64,000 bases of DNA from Leguminivora glycinivorella (lineage: Eukaryota; Arthropoda; Insecta; Lepidoptera; Tortricidae), in assembly GCF_023078275.1 (NCBI RefSeq), contig NC_062982.1, forward strand, positions 263,001-327,000. Reading direction: 5' to 3'. The translations under genes were made by a program, and so were the position numbers. The notes below the pieces were generated by a model. It made no database searches. It worked only from the letters and a program-made list of their open reading frames with translations, and was not told the DNA's origin. Shown piece after piece: positions 32,401 to 40,900 of the stretch (position 1 is the first letter of the stretch; every line of letters begins with the position of its first letter).

Positions 32401-33694
32401 AATACTAGGAAGGCTGGCGACCGCGAGTCGTCTTGTAATGGATGTCTATAGGGGTTGGTCTGTGACGTGCGCTCTCTGCAGTGTGCGCTGCCGCTGCCAC
32501 GAAACGTTTACCTACTCCGTGTAATACTGATAAAAGAAAGTATTGACATGAATTCACACGTTTCGGATAAAGTTTTTTCAATTGGTGTGATAGGTATAGG
32601 GTTCCAGTTTGCTTAATTTCCAGTGATCACATAATTCCTAGTATTGATTTAGATGCTATTTATTGAAATTAGATTAGGGTTTTTGAATACAATTTTTAGT
32701 CTGAATTCCACAATAGTGTGGCAGTATACACCCTTTGTTTTAGTATTAATATAAAATATGAAGTGCAATAGATAGGATACAGCTTTAAATTGAGCCGTTT
32801 CAGGTGGACAACCGGAAAATGGTGCAGCACCTGGACACGCCGGCCATCAAGCTCCACAGTCATGTGGAGGGCAAGTGGAAACTCAAGGACGCCACTAAAG
32901 TGCTGTTCCGTAAGTATTACGATTTCAAACCACCATATTTCTTTGTGAAATATTCATTAATGGCTACTCCTAGAAAATTATACACCCTTAGGAAACTATT
33001 GGTACTGGAATGGAAAGCATTTGTATACATATAAAGTAGCATGCGTAAATAAAAAAAAACATATTCAGTATACATAGGTGGTGCTTTCTGCCCGCACTAG
33101 TGCACAAAGTGGTTCCTTTTTAGTCAGGTCCAAGCTTCAGAGGGCCATCTGTACTGAAAAACGTCTGTAATGTACAATATGGGACTTCACATATGCACTT
33201 TTGCGCATTTAACATATCAATAGCCGGGTCCACACTGGGCGCAGGCGTTGTTAAGAATAGTTCTGCACAAGAGCACAATACATATTTATTGAGGCGTGAA
33301 TCGTGAATGATTTACTTCTATTTAATTCTTATTCAAAAGAAAATACAAAAAGTGCCACAGAAATAAATGTGTGCAGAACTATTTTGAACAGCTGACCGAC
33401 CGAGGGCCGCCACCTTGCCGTACAAATTTGCTCGGGCGAAGCAAACCTGCTCGCATGAGTACGGACATTTTCCTCACGACGCACCCAGCTAATGATATCA
33501 CTCTTTAATCTGTTTATATTTGGCCCGTTGCAGAGTCCCCGTACGTGCTGGAGACAGTGTCGCAGCTGCTGCAGGGCGACGTGCAGCGCGCGCTGGTGGA
33601 CTTCGACAACTGGCTGGACGAGCCCGCGCAGGACTGGACCAACGCCGGCATCCACAAGCTGCTCGCCAGCATCGAGGCCACCAACGACCAGTAG
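17483..33694 (+). CDS. EMC8-9: ER membrane protein complex subunit 8/9 (EMC8/9)
   Basis: Cytosolic subunit of the EMC insertase that places membrane proteins into the ER. Four exons: 17483-17695, 18494-18643, 32804-32909 and 33534-33694 (stop 33692-33694). They total 630 bp, or 209 aa, which matches the family's ~210 aa. Family features are KIILHAAKYPHCAVNGVLL, VPLFHHSHYLSPMAEIAL, RIIAGYYAACE near residue 85 and the C-terminal RALVDFDNWLDEPAQDWTN. This is the UPF0172 MPN-like fold without metal-binding residues. Phases are 0, 0 and 1. Intron 2 is 14.2 kb, inflated by two nested LINEs, a SINE and MITEs; the other introns are under 1 kb. The sequence after the stop (33765-33815) is a degenerate echo of exon 4. 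Confidence 0.93.
18040..18475. repeat. Fragments of a LINE 3' end, in two orientations
   Basis: 18360-18470 is the inverse of 34230-34340 (TTTAAGCTGCCTGTGCATTA and neighbours), and 18040-18280 resembles the adjacent part of the same element in the other orientation. It is a rearranged LINE remnant in the EMC8/9 intron just upstream of exon 2. No coding frame remains. Confidence 0.55.
18757..19025 (+). repeat. tRNA-derived SINE
   Basis: Same family as 688-1030: GACCGGTCTGGCTCAGTCAG (A box region), GGGTTCGAATCCC (B box), the GTGATGAGCACAGATATTTG body and an ATTT-rich tail. It lies in intron 2 of EMC8/9. Confidence 0.75.
19678..19803 (+). other. Short open frame of unknown nature
   Basis: A 41-codon frame starting MTDFTKDNDELIEVILE and ending before the THAP-like exon remnant at 19814. 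It has no recognised domain. Its position suggests the two may belong to one decayed transposon or gene fragment; weak evidence. Confidence 0.2.
19814..19894 (+). pseudogene. THAP-domain-like first exon remnant
   Basis: The frame starts MPSCATRCCLSHTRKSNKTD and continues DVSHFIG before a stop. M-P-x-C-x3-C with a downstream S-H-F is the usual start of a THAP zinc finger. A GTTAGT donor-like site overlaps the end. No continuing exon was found nearby; the LINE 5' region begins soon after. Probably a transposase-derived or gene fragment. Confidence 0.35.
20424..20437 (+). promoter_or_regulatory. CTCF-like motif in LINE 5' region (copy 1)
   Basis: GCGCCATCTAGCGG, followed at a short distance by GACGGAACT. 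The same pair occurs twice in the inner LINE's 5' UTR (22007-22020 and 22054-22067). It resembles the GCGCCMYCTRGTGG form of the CTCF consensus with one mismatch. Function is inferred only. Confidence 0.4.
20527..21741 (+). CDS. ORF1 (5' part) of the outer LINE: PHD-like zinc finger, coiled coil, nucleic-acid-binding domain
   Basis: The N-terminal zinc finger is CIACEQRIDN...CTKCKGCYHYPC...TWTCPSC (about residues 29-77), the PHD-like module common in CR1-group ORF1 proteins. An acidic, Ser/Thr-rich linker follows, then a coiled coil (about 180-260). A transposase-22-like RNA-binding region reads KKFVLYGLDEYYNE, VTRIGKKGNRRPIIIEV and FINGVEHHV. The likely start is M27 (MNCIACEQ), as upstream residues look like translated 5' UTR. 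The frame is cut at 21741 by the inner LINE; the readable tail beyond (to 21813) belongs to that insertion. The rest resumes at 27218-27439. Confidence 0.75.
21739..21781 (+). promoter_or_regulatory. Tandem CRE-palindrome units at the LINE 5' end
   Basis: Two consecutive 21-bp units, each with TGACGTCACGAACGGTAACA, start at about 21740 and 21761. TGACGTCA is the full CRE/ATF palindrome. Their position at the very 5' end of the inner LINE fits repeated 5' promoter units known from some LINEs. The first palindrome overlaps the target duplication by its TG. Confidence 0.45.
22007..22067 (+). promoter_or_regulatory. Two CTCF-like motifs in the inner LINE 5' UTR
   Basis: ACGCCATCTAGCGG at 22007-22020 and GCGCCATCTAGCGA at 22054-22067, each followed by CGGAACT, form a roughly 47-bp tandem unit just before the ORF1 start at 22124. 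A third copy lies in the 5' region of the outer LINE at 20424. Confidence 0.45.
22124..23257 (+). CDS. ORF1 of the inner LINE: PHD-like finger, coiled coil, RNA-binding domain
   Basis: A 377-aa protein. The N-terminal finger CSRCGRYLSS...CAHCRGVFHRQC...WLCKVCHTK (residues 4-52) is PHD-like. Next come a Pro/Ala-rich linker (about 60-125), a coiled coil (about 130-210) and a transposase-22-like region (ADLEIGHIPEEKGENVVHTV, then RVYFNERLTRANRLLFYRVR). It probably acts as the RNA-binding chaperone of the retrotransposon RNP. Codon use is far more GC-rich (the 22850-23150 segment especially) than in ORF2 and the flanks, which suggests a different compositional history. The frame is intact. Confidence 0.8.
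   Translation: MGKCSRCGRYLSSKGAATCAHCRGVFHRQCEGVVLPEDVAVPKGWLCKVCHTKQSGDNSSQGDNKAAPSSAEAARPALSPAAPVLLGSPSPAAPAPSGTPAPVGAGAVLTIPPSPASVSRPLSPDVDPRELDWQQRLDKYMEEQRAFREEIRATLRSLTDRMNGVEGRLDAIERRVAEVEAAPCGPSEEVNELHQTVSRLQQELNERDQDALLADLEIGHIPEEKGENVVHTVTVVAAKLGVTLEPRDVVFAERVGAVERGGADAGGEGAGRPRRVVVRLARRQLRDELLRAARVRRTFTSTDAGLPGPPRRVYFNERLTRANRLLFYRVREECRSQQWKYSWTKRGRVYARQSDGKQAICMRSDADVERVFGRKAV
23540..26443 (+). CDS. ORF2 of the inner LINE: AP endonuclease and reverse transcriptase
   Basis: A 967-aa open frame. Endonuclease motifs are YNAGSL, INETWL, YRPPWMDIDL, ILGDFNVNLLS and SLYGHCLVICEF; the last should be SDH but reads YGH, so the catalytic Asp is Gly. The reverse transcriptase follows: GCDGITLNML, LRPISILPCLSKIIEKV, SGFRKGRGT, LLDFSRAFDCLN, RGVPQGSVLGPILFILY and catalytic IYADDIQVYI, then the C-terminal domain (RPFVSESVRIQLVESLILSK). 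It has no stop or frameshift. The real start may be a few codons downstream of 23540. Confidence 0.88.
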   Translation: MFMTQASATIIFIIIKKKQLKIGLYNAGSLGTNQDNLIAAATRLDFDLLAINETWLTAESDGRAPVIPGYKFRHIPRPRGTRSRGGGVGFYIRRSLNARTFSHPVDPLHRLVEQMWLTMTVNGKKLVIGTAYRPPWMDIDLFFDAISDTISSIPNYDNIVILGDFNVNLLSNADPRIVKFNNFLTCFHLNQLISQPTHFTEKSQTLLDVVCTDMRPKNTYNEHVGSLYGHCLVICEFNIKLDKPKPYCLTYRPLKNIQMEYFERDLQCVKWDCLSNSGNVNDMVSVFHNSLLSLFNLHAPLKTIRLKGNSNPWITDTVKDMMRLRDKAAADYHKNQSEGKKQYYKDMKSIVNRALYYEKSAYFKLNINNKINDPKSLWKNLKSTLLPKKNTELPNNFNDPEIINTHFLTLPGTSKISMSDLTYYEFHRFNNSIFHLHPANSDHIIKIVKSLKSNAEGCDGITLNMLLLTFPHTIDIITKIINTSFLTCTFPDIWKLALVRPLPKILNPSELKDLRPISILPCLSKIIEKVVSQQLTDYLETNNILPDVQSGFRKGRGTVTALLDVTDNILCSQDEGMCTLLVLLDFSRAFDCLNIDLLISKLAYYGFDCNAVKWFDSYLNNRYQCVKLSQSNGTTQTSVQAGLKRGVPQGSVLGPILFILYSADIATQITHCKYHIYADDIQVYITCKPGEVDNAVEMLNHDLGKVAAWATKNGLVLNPSKTKYLAFGSKHQLTRLNPTSKVLLMGQSIEEVQEARNLGLIMDSSLRFECHTVNVVRSCFYKLKVLYKIRPFVSESVRIQLVESLILSKLNYVDSVYGPRLLAKTKKLIQRVQNACARFCFSIPPRSHVTPFLNKHNMLKLQHRRKLHLACLLFGVLKFNAPKYLYDKLSIIRARERRQCAVQLVTPRHTSSAFRGSFRYASTKIWNNIPPPIRNLQNVYSFRCKLKDFMLQHQRTQETLSHDTSCI
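27218..27439 (+). CDS. ORF1 (3' part) of the outer LINE
   Basis: After the inner LINE the frame resumes with STQVERGSTLCPNNIS and stops at 27437-27439, overlapping the ORF2 start at 27426. It is in phase with the ORF1 segment ending at 21741 once the insertion and one AAAAATG copy are discounted. Short overlap of ORF1 stop and ORF2 start is usual in this LINE group. Confidence 0.7.
   Translation, partial: STQVERGSTLCPNNISATVQTTVSINAPEETSIALTSSSTSKDESEITPEHQKDLNHNLNHSFRGPLSKHAES
27426..30270 (+). pseudogene. ORF2 of the outer LINE: endonuclease and reverse transcriptase, one frameshift
   Basis: The endonuclease part (27426-28560 or so) has LTETWI, GGDFNIDVMQ and intact ISDHKGIVYSF. The frame shifts near the A8 run at about 28564-28572, and the reverse transcriptase continues to 30270: NYRPIALLPAISKIYEK, QYGFRKDRST, LLDLSKAYDSVSHK, IPQGSVLGCVLFLVY and catalytic LFADDISLLF. 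The C-terminal end (KCYFSVDEFF) matches the family seen at 37052-38880 (KAYYSVTEFM) and 42238-44880 (KAYYTVNDFI). Apart from the frameshift the coding sequence is well preserved. Confidence 0.85.
30759..30897. mobile_element. MITE with ~58-bp inverted repeats and TTA duplication
   Basis: The left arm CCCCTTATTCATAAACG... and right arm ...CGTTTATGAATAAGGGG are almost perfect inverses around a 20-bp loop. TTA flanks both sides (30756-30758 and 30898-30900). PIF/Harbinger-like by TSD size. Confidence 0.7.
30973..31105. mobile_element. MITE, CACATTATCCGATCC family, TTA duplication
   Basis: Inverted ends GGCCGTTTTCACATTATCCG and its near-inverse, ending GATAATGTGAAAACGCAC. TTA lies on both sides (30970-30972 and 31106-31108). 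A second full copy lies at 59987-60120 with TAA duplications, and a broken one at 36640-36700. The TWA duplication supports a PIF/Harbinger-like origin. Confidence 0.75.
31109..32803. other. Remainder of EMC8/9 intron 2
   Basis: Mixed AT-rich sequence with no recognised gene or repeat. It ends in the pyrimidine tract and CAG acceptor before exon 3 at 32804. Confidence 0.5.
33222..33480. repeat. Dispersed repeat with GCCGGGTCCACACTGG
   Basis: Shares AGCCGGGTCCACACTGG and AACTATTTTGAACAGCTGAC with 55362-55570 in the same order but different spacing. A local inverted pair (AATAGTTCTGCAC / GTGCAGAACTATT) suggests a non-autonomous transposon. It lies in EMC8/9 intron 3. Confidence 0.5.
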
Positions 33695-33764
33695 AGCGCT
33701 TCTACTGGTATCCTGTTGCCCATGTTTACCCACAATTCCTTGGATGTGCAGTAGACAGTATCCA

Positions 33765-33815
33765 ATGCTGGACTGGACCAACTGGCATCCAGAAGCTGCT
33801 CGAGCTACCAATTGA
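33765..33815 (+). pseudogene. Degenerate tandem copy of the end of EMC8/9 exon 4
   Basis: CTGGACTGGACCAACTGGCA and the following bases repeat CAGGACTGGACCAACGCCGG... of exon 4 (33635-33690) with a 3-bp gap and scattered changes. In one frame it reads LDWTNWHPEAARATN then stop, against QDWTNAGIHKLLASIEATND in the gene. It lies in the presumed 3' UTR. Confidence 0.5.
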
Positions 33816-34209
33816 GGACTATCGATAGGGATGTGGAAGTGGTGTACAAACAAGTGTGAAGTTCTTTTGTATGAAATAATATATGCAATAGCCATCATGT
33901 GGGAGACATGCTTTGAATCTGTGATTACCTTGGCCGCTGCGATATACCTGATGGCGAATTTGCCTATGTACTGTGTAGAACTTAAAGTACGGGGAATTAT
34001 TTACACTATATGTATGTTACATGCGGTTTCAATATATATATTGTATGAAAATCTGACTGCAAATTGGTAAGAAAAAATAATATACTCTTATGAACAATCA
34101 TTTTGTAATCAAAGTAATGTCCTAAAGCCCTTAAAAAAAACTGGGCACCAAGCTCATTTACAACGATTTTGTTCGCATTAAGTATTATTTTAAACATCAT
34201 CTTTCATAT

Positions 34210-34620
34210 TATTCATTTATTATTTTTTATTATTATTTATTATTTGCTAATGCACAGGCAGCTTAAAGCTGATACGTGCACGTCAATGTCCTGATGCACT
34301 TGTGTTTTGTCCATTCAATAAATATTTGTCGAGTCTGTTTTTAAAAGAGTTCACTGTAGGTTGATTACAGTTTCGGGCAAACTGATTACAGTTTCGGGCA
34401 AACTGTTCCACACTCTCACTACGCGGTTAGACAAGAAGTGACGTCTAGGGTTGCTACTACTCTGTGTCCGTGTCAACTTCAGGGAATGTCCTCTCAATCT
34501 CAATCTTTTTCCGATCAACCTGTTAAACATTTTCATACTATTAATGTTCATATTCATATAGAGTATAAAAAAATATTCATACATACAAAGAGTTACCTAT
34601 TTAAGTATGTATGTACTTTT
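34210..34620 (-). repeat. CR1-like LINE C-terminal/3' end fragment
   Basis: On the minus strand it reads RGHSLKLTRTQSSSNPRR..FLSNRVVRVWNSLPETVI, the usual C-terminus of CR1-type ORF2, then FK/LDKY-like decay and a 3' UTR to a TAATAATAA tail at about 34210. A 22-bp tandem duplication (GATTACAGTTTCGGGCAAAC) occurs at 34359-34402. Related debris lies at 18040-18475 and 53880-53955. Confidence 0.6.
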
Positions 34621-34906
34621 TAGCAAATTATTTTTAAGTTTTTCTGGTATATGGTTATTTAATTTATGTTATAAATGTTATAATAAACGCGGAGGTGAGG
34701 TTAAATTAAGTAAATCATAGATAATATAATTAAATTTATTTAAATGCATTTTTTTCGCACGAATATGACTGTACTAAATGGAAATGTTATTAAAGATATG
34801 TTTCAAACGTTTCATTTATTAATTGAATTACCCAGGGAAGTAAAGGGGGAGGACTTGAAACCTTGTAATATAATAATAAAATAGCACCAGTTATTTTAAA
34901 TAAGTA

Positions 34907-37900
34907 TTATGAGATATTGTTAAAGTAGTCTTCAATCAATTTCTGGCATTTACTGAAGCCGCTGAGGTCGCCCGCTTTGCCCTGGAACTTGCCGTGTTTG
35001 AACGCGCCCTTGCATTTCAGCAACTCCGTTATCCTGAAGAAAAACAACGTCATTTAAAAATAGTCTATAACCAAACTATTATAATCTGTATAAAATCTAA
35101 ACTTAAAAATCAAGTATGTAAAGGCATTTACAGCAGTAAATGTTTATTACAAAGATAATTATAGCGCCTAACAAGATTGAATAGCAATCTTGAACGCGCA
35201 CACTTTGCTCTCTACAATGATCAGGAGTATAAGGTTATCAAAAATTGACTCACAATAAAATTGGCGTCGCTTTCAGTTTTGTAGCATTAATTAAGCATTG
35301 TAGTGCCTAAGACTCTAGCAACGCGCCCGCGCCGGGAATCACAAACAACTCACGCACACACCTAACGGAGCGTCGAGGCGGCACACACTCACACGCCGCG
35401 CCCCTATAAAAGACAGCCGTCGCAGCGCCCGGCATTGGAGGCTCGCGGTAAACGTCGGAAAAACACAGGCGCTCCTATCTGGAGCCAAGAACCACCCGCC
35501 GCCACTCAAGCTCCTTGGCGAAGAGATCCAGTGGCAGCACACGGCAAAGTATCTGGGGGTCACGATCGATCGGGGCCTCACGATGAAATACCACGTGGAC
35601 GAAGTGGTGCAGCGAGCGAAGACCGCCCGCGCTAAACTCCGACCAGTCCTCTCCAGCAGCCTCCCATTCCGCACCAAACTGGGGATCTATAAGGCTTACA
35701 TACGGTCAAGACTGACCTACGCGTCTCCGGCCTGGTACTCCAGGACGGCTGAGTCTAATAGGCGGAGACTCAGGGCTTAAGAGACGCTAAGCCTCAGGAC
35801 AATAGTAAGAGCCCCACGCTACGTGCGGAATGCGACAATCTTCCGAGACCTGAAGCACCAGAAGCTGGACGAGTTTGTGAGCCAACTGGCAAGCAAAATG
35901 TTCACCAGTGCCGACATGTCACGACACGAGATTTTGAGAGGGATAGCCCCCCTCCACGCCCGCCCACCAGACGCACGCCGGCAGAGAGCCCAACCACGGG
36001 AGCTCATGCCGAGGACCTAGCTTCGTAGCCAAAAAGCCGCAGACTGGCCAACATGACCAAAAGCCATGATGGCCAATCAAACACCAACCAAGAAGAAGAA
36101 GAAAGAAAGCCAAACCACTGGCTAAGCGACAGACCGTGCCGCCATTGCGGCACGCGCAAGATGCAGCCAAAAAGGGCCTCGCCCTGAAATGGCCTCCTCA
36201 CACCCCTCCAGAAAGGAGAGGAGTGTAAGATGACACGAGTAAGCCCGGCATTCAGTCCACCGCGGCCATCCGTGACGGACAGAGCTCCCTGGTACTACCG
36301 CGGCACCCGCGACAGTGCGAACCTACTCAGGCATCCTACCTCGGCCATCCGAGTGGACGCCTTGTCCTCTTTCGATATTTTGAAAGTAGTAATTCCCTTA
36401 ATAAAATTTTGTGATTATAACCGTCTCGTCTTCTTTACAGCATGAAATTTCAATAGGATATGTTAATTACATAAACTATAAATGATAACCTAAATTCAGA
36501 ACGGGAAAAAAAGTTGATTTTATGCTTAACTGTCGTTACAAAAAACAGCGTTTTAACTTTTTGTTCCTAATTTCTGAAAATGCCTACTCATAAAATTAAT
36601 GTTGCACCCCGCACCTTTTTTGGTCTTCTCTGTTTGGCCTAAGGCCGTTTTAACATTATCCGATCCGATATCGGATGTAGGAAGGCTTCCAGGTTTTTAT
36701 TTATGTATTTGATAGATCATTATTATTAAAAAACGATATAAATCGCAAAAATTGCGGATTTAATGCAGATGGCACTTTCCTACAACAGTTTTTGTCCGAG
36801 GCACCATCGAACTGCCGATATCGGCAGGACGCTTCCGACATTTTTGGCATGCCGGACCCCCCGCCAGCTGTCGGCCGATAATATTTGTATGTGTGCGTAT
36901 ATAATGTAGGTATACGTTTGTAGTAGTGTGCGTGACAAAAATGGCGTCTATTAAACAGCTGTTAATGATGAATTTCTGTTGAAAAAAAAAGATTGTAATT
37001 CATCGGTCCGAATTGCGGATACTAATTTTTTCATGTTTTAGTAGATATTCATATTCATATTCATCTTTATTAGTATTAAGCATACGTTGTCAATAATATT
37101 ACAGCTATATACATATGTCATCATTATTACTCTTAAAATACTGGATTAGAGAATAAAAACAATTAATTACATGAATATCAAACAACGATCAAAAATTTCA
37201 TTTTTTTGAATTAATATTATTCAGTCATGAATTCAGTCACGGAATAATAGGCCTTCTGGACTAAAAAACCTTTTAATTTCGAAACAAACCCGAAGTAGCT
37301 TGGGGCATTTTTTATTAGTGTTGGAATTTTGTTATATAATTTCGGTCCCAATACATGTAGGCAGTTACCAGTTTTTTTTAACCTGTGTTTAGGAATTTCG
37401 AGGTCGTGCTCCCTTTGTTCCTGAAAGCGTTTACTGGTCCAGTTTCTTTTAGGGAACTGATCTAGACTCTGCTTTACGAGCTTGGCTACCTCCAATATGA
37501 ACAGAGAAGGTAATGTGAGTATTCGGAGGTTCACAAATAGCTGTCGGGCTGGCGTGTCAGGGGCGACTCGCGCCATTTTCCTTATGATTTTTTTCTGTAT
37601 AAGGAATGGCCTGTCCCTGTCAGCGGCCATCCCCCATAAGTCCACTCCGTATGTCAGTGCCGAATTACAGTAGGCATGATAGGCTATCATCAGATTTTCG
37701 TTTGACAGGATTGACATGAGGCGTGATATTATGTAGTATGCCGTATTGAGTTTCGTGCATGTCCTGTCTATCTGCTCTTGCCATTGCAATCCGGAATCCA
37801 GAGTTAGACCCAGGAATTTAGCATGTCTTACAAAGGGAACAGATGCATTTTGTACAAGTACTGAGTTCGTGTTGTCAATCGCGTCCCGACTTTGCCTCAA

Positions 37901-40900
37901 GTTAAATTCTGTTACAGAAGTTTTCTGAAGATTTAAAATCATTCCGTTGGCGGCGAACCACTCAGAAAGGCGTAGAATGATATGCTGGACATTTATTATT
38001 AATTGTTCAGCGCTATCTGCATTCACTATGGCACAAATGTCATCCGCATACATTACAAAATCCACAATCGATGATTCAAAGGGAAGGTCATTCATTAAAA
38101 TGAGGAATATGTTATTTCCCACATTCGATCCCTGAGGTACTGCCCTGTCGCCTAAAGGGTCAAGACAAGATTTTTGGTCATTTACTTCCGTGGCCTGCTC
38201 CCTGTCACCCAAGAACGACATAATAACTTCAAGGGCAACGCCGCGAATGCCATAATGGTCGAGCTTGCTTGCGATGAGATTGTGATCGACCAAATCGAAA
38301 GCGCGAGACAAATCAAAGAAAACAGCAGCTACGCGCTTCCTATTTTCCAAATTGTCCAGAACTGTTCGGATCAACAGCCTAGCGGCGCCCGTTGTGGATT
38401 TTCCAATTTGGTAGGCATACTGCTGCTTACAGAGCGAGTTGTTCATCGTTAGGAATTGTATTAGTCGATAGCACAATCCCATCTCAAACATCTTAGAAAA
38501 AGCTGGAACAATGGATATAGGCCTGTAACTAGTTTGCTCTTTTTTTGAACCCTTTCCCTTATATACAGGTGTTACCTTGATCTTTTTCAGAGAAACGGGA
38601 TAGCAACCATTACAAGCTGATTCATTAAATAAATAAAATTTAAAAAAAATTTTAAAATTTTTAAATTTTTTTTTTTAATTTTTTAAATTATTGCCGTGAG
38701 TTCCCCCACTGTGAATGGCGCAAAGAACATAGTATTTACAACGCGTGGGACGTTCATTCGCACATAGTACATTGCCTTTTGAATATCAGGCCCTTGCGGT
38801 GTGTCGCGTACGACAGATAGATAGTAGGCGTTGAGCGAGTCAGCAAGCTGAACGTTTGAACCGTCCGGCCCACACACCGCGTGCCTCAGCGCGGCCAGCC
38901 ATAGTTAAATGTAAAGATATAGTTAAATGTAAAATTATTTATATACCATATATACCGACCAGATATAGTTAAATGTAAAATTATTTATTTTACCTGCACA
39001 CACTTGAGTATTTTTATGCTCGTTATTTTAATTTTAAAATAAAATATTTGAAATATAGTGCTTATAATTATTAAATATAAACACTTTAAAAAAATATTTT
39101 TGATACAAAATCATACTTCATTGATTTGGAACAATGCGTTTTAATGTTGAGGTAAGTACTCACTGGGTCCCTAAAGCGGTGCAGTGTTGTTCCGGCCCCT
39201 GTATGAGTATCTGTCCCTCCCTGGGCTTGTCCGGGTCTTCCGCCGCCAGACACACGAACACCTCCGTGTCTTCCAGACCCTTGCAGATTGCCCTGGACAT
39301 TGCAACTCAAATATTACATATTATGTAGGTAATAAACACTGCAACTTGAGAGTTCATACTACAAACTCTAAAAACAAGTCAAAATATGTGATAAAAATAA
39401 TCCGTTTTGGTCCTTACGTCGTGGAGGTCGCGGTTTCTAATCGAACCACGGCTCGTACCAATGAGTTTTTTGGAACTTATGTACAAAATATCATTTAATA
39501 TTTTGCCAGTCTCTCTTCAGTGAAGGAAAACAGTAAGGAAACCGGATTAATATTAATAAGGCCTAATTTACCCTTCGGGTTGAAAGTCCAGGTGGCAGTT
39601 GCTTTCGTAAAAACTAGTGCCTGCTTAATATTAGGATTAGTTGTTAAAGCGGACCCCAGGCTCCCATGAGCCGCGGTGAATGCCGGGATGCCGCAAGGAG
39701 GATGAGTGTTTGTGTCGATGCACACCTGTTGAAGTCCGGCGTGGCGTCCTTCCTGCACGTGGCCACGAACGCGGGCGCCTCCGCCCGTATCCGCCGCGTC
39801 TCCAGCCGCGCCAGCTCCGAGAGCACGCCCTGCAGGTTCTTGCTGGCTAGCTTCAGGTTCCTCTGCAGCTTCTGCACCAGCTCTTCATGTTTCTTTGGTT
39901 CGTTCCTAAAAAAACAACATACAAGAAGTTGAAGTTGGTTTTGAAGCAAGAGCGGACTATGCTTCTATAAAAAAATAGTTATTTGAATACCACCACAAAA
40001 GAGATGTGAAAAAGGCGAAAGAGCGGTGCTGAATGGGGTCTAACAAACGAATAGCCGAGCTGATCTTAACGCAAACGCAGCCAGCGGACTGTTTTGACTT
40101 CGTTTTACTCATTGACCCACCCACTCCGCTCACCTCTTTTGCGGAAATACTGCTATGCAGTTTATCTGTAGTAGCATCGCTCCTTGCAAGAAAATAAGTG
40201 GAAGGAAAGGAGCCTGTCTCTAAATTTTCTAACGGTTAGAAAATTAGAAAAAAAAAATTGAAGTAAGTATAGGTTAGAATCTAACCTATACTTACTTCAA
40301 TAATGCGGTGAGCGCCGGCACGCGTCCCTGCATGTGCTGGAAGTGCTGGAGCACCCGGTTTACCAGGAAGAGCAGGTTGGTCTTGCCCTTCTCACCGGGC
40401 TCTTTAACAGCTGTATCACCTGGAGTGGGATAAACTCACGGAGCAACCTCGGGAGACATACTTGAGTAGTGCGGTGAGCGCCTGCTCGCGTCCCTGCATG
40501 AGCTGGAAGTGCTGGAGCACGCGGTTGCCCACCAGGAAGCGCAGGTTGGTCTTCCCCTTCTTGCCGGGCTCGCAGCCCAGCAGCTTTATCACTTGGAGTT
40601 GGCTGCGGTGAAAAAAATGTACAAAAGGGGTAGTTCGAAAAACTCGCGCAGCTGTTAGGAGGTGTTGATGTAAAATCTAGTCTGTCTTCTCCGAGACCAC
40701 GGGGACAATGCCGCATCGATTCCGCTTAGCTCAGTCGTACGAGGTCGGTCTTATGTACGCAGATAGCTCGTAGGTGTCAGGGTTTCGAATCCCGGTCAGT
40801 AATTAAGTTTTTGTTTATTGTCTTTTTTTTGACTTTGTATTTATATAAGAGTTTTTAACCGACTTCAAAAAAGGAGGAGGTTCTCAATTCGACTGAATGT

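Noticed and set aside
35339..35440. Promoter with TATAAAA at about 35405 driving a gene at 35435
   Set aside because: The downstream frame is the interior of a jockey-type reverse transcriptase (RLAVNVGKTQALL), so the TATA-like string is probably coding or flanking debris.
40360..40716. Independent 118-codon gene on the minus strand
   Set aside because: It overlaps AARSD1 exon 6, its decayed duplicate and a SINE in a non-coding frame.
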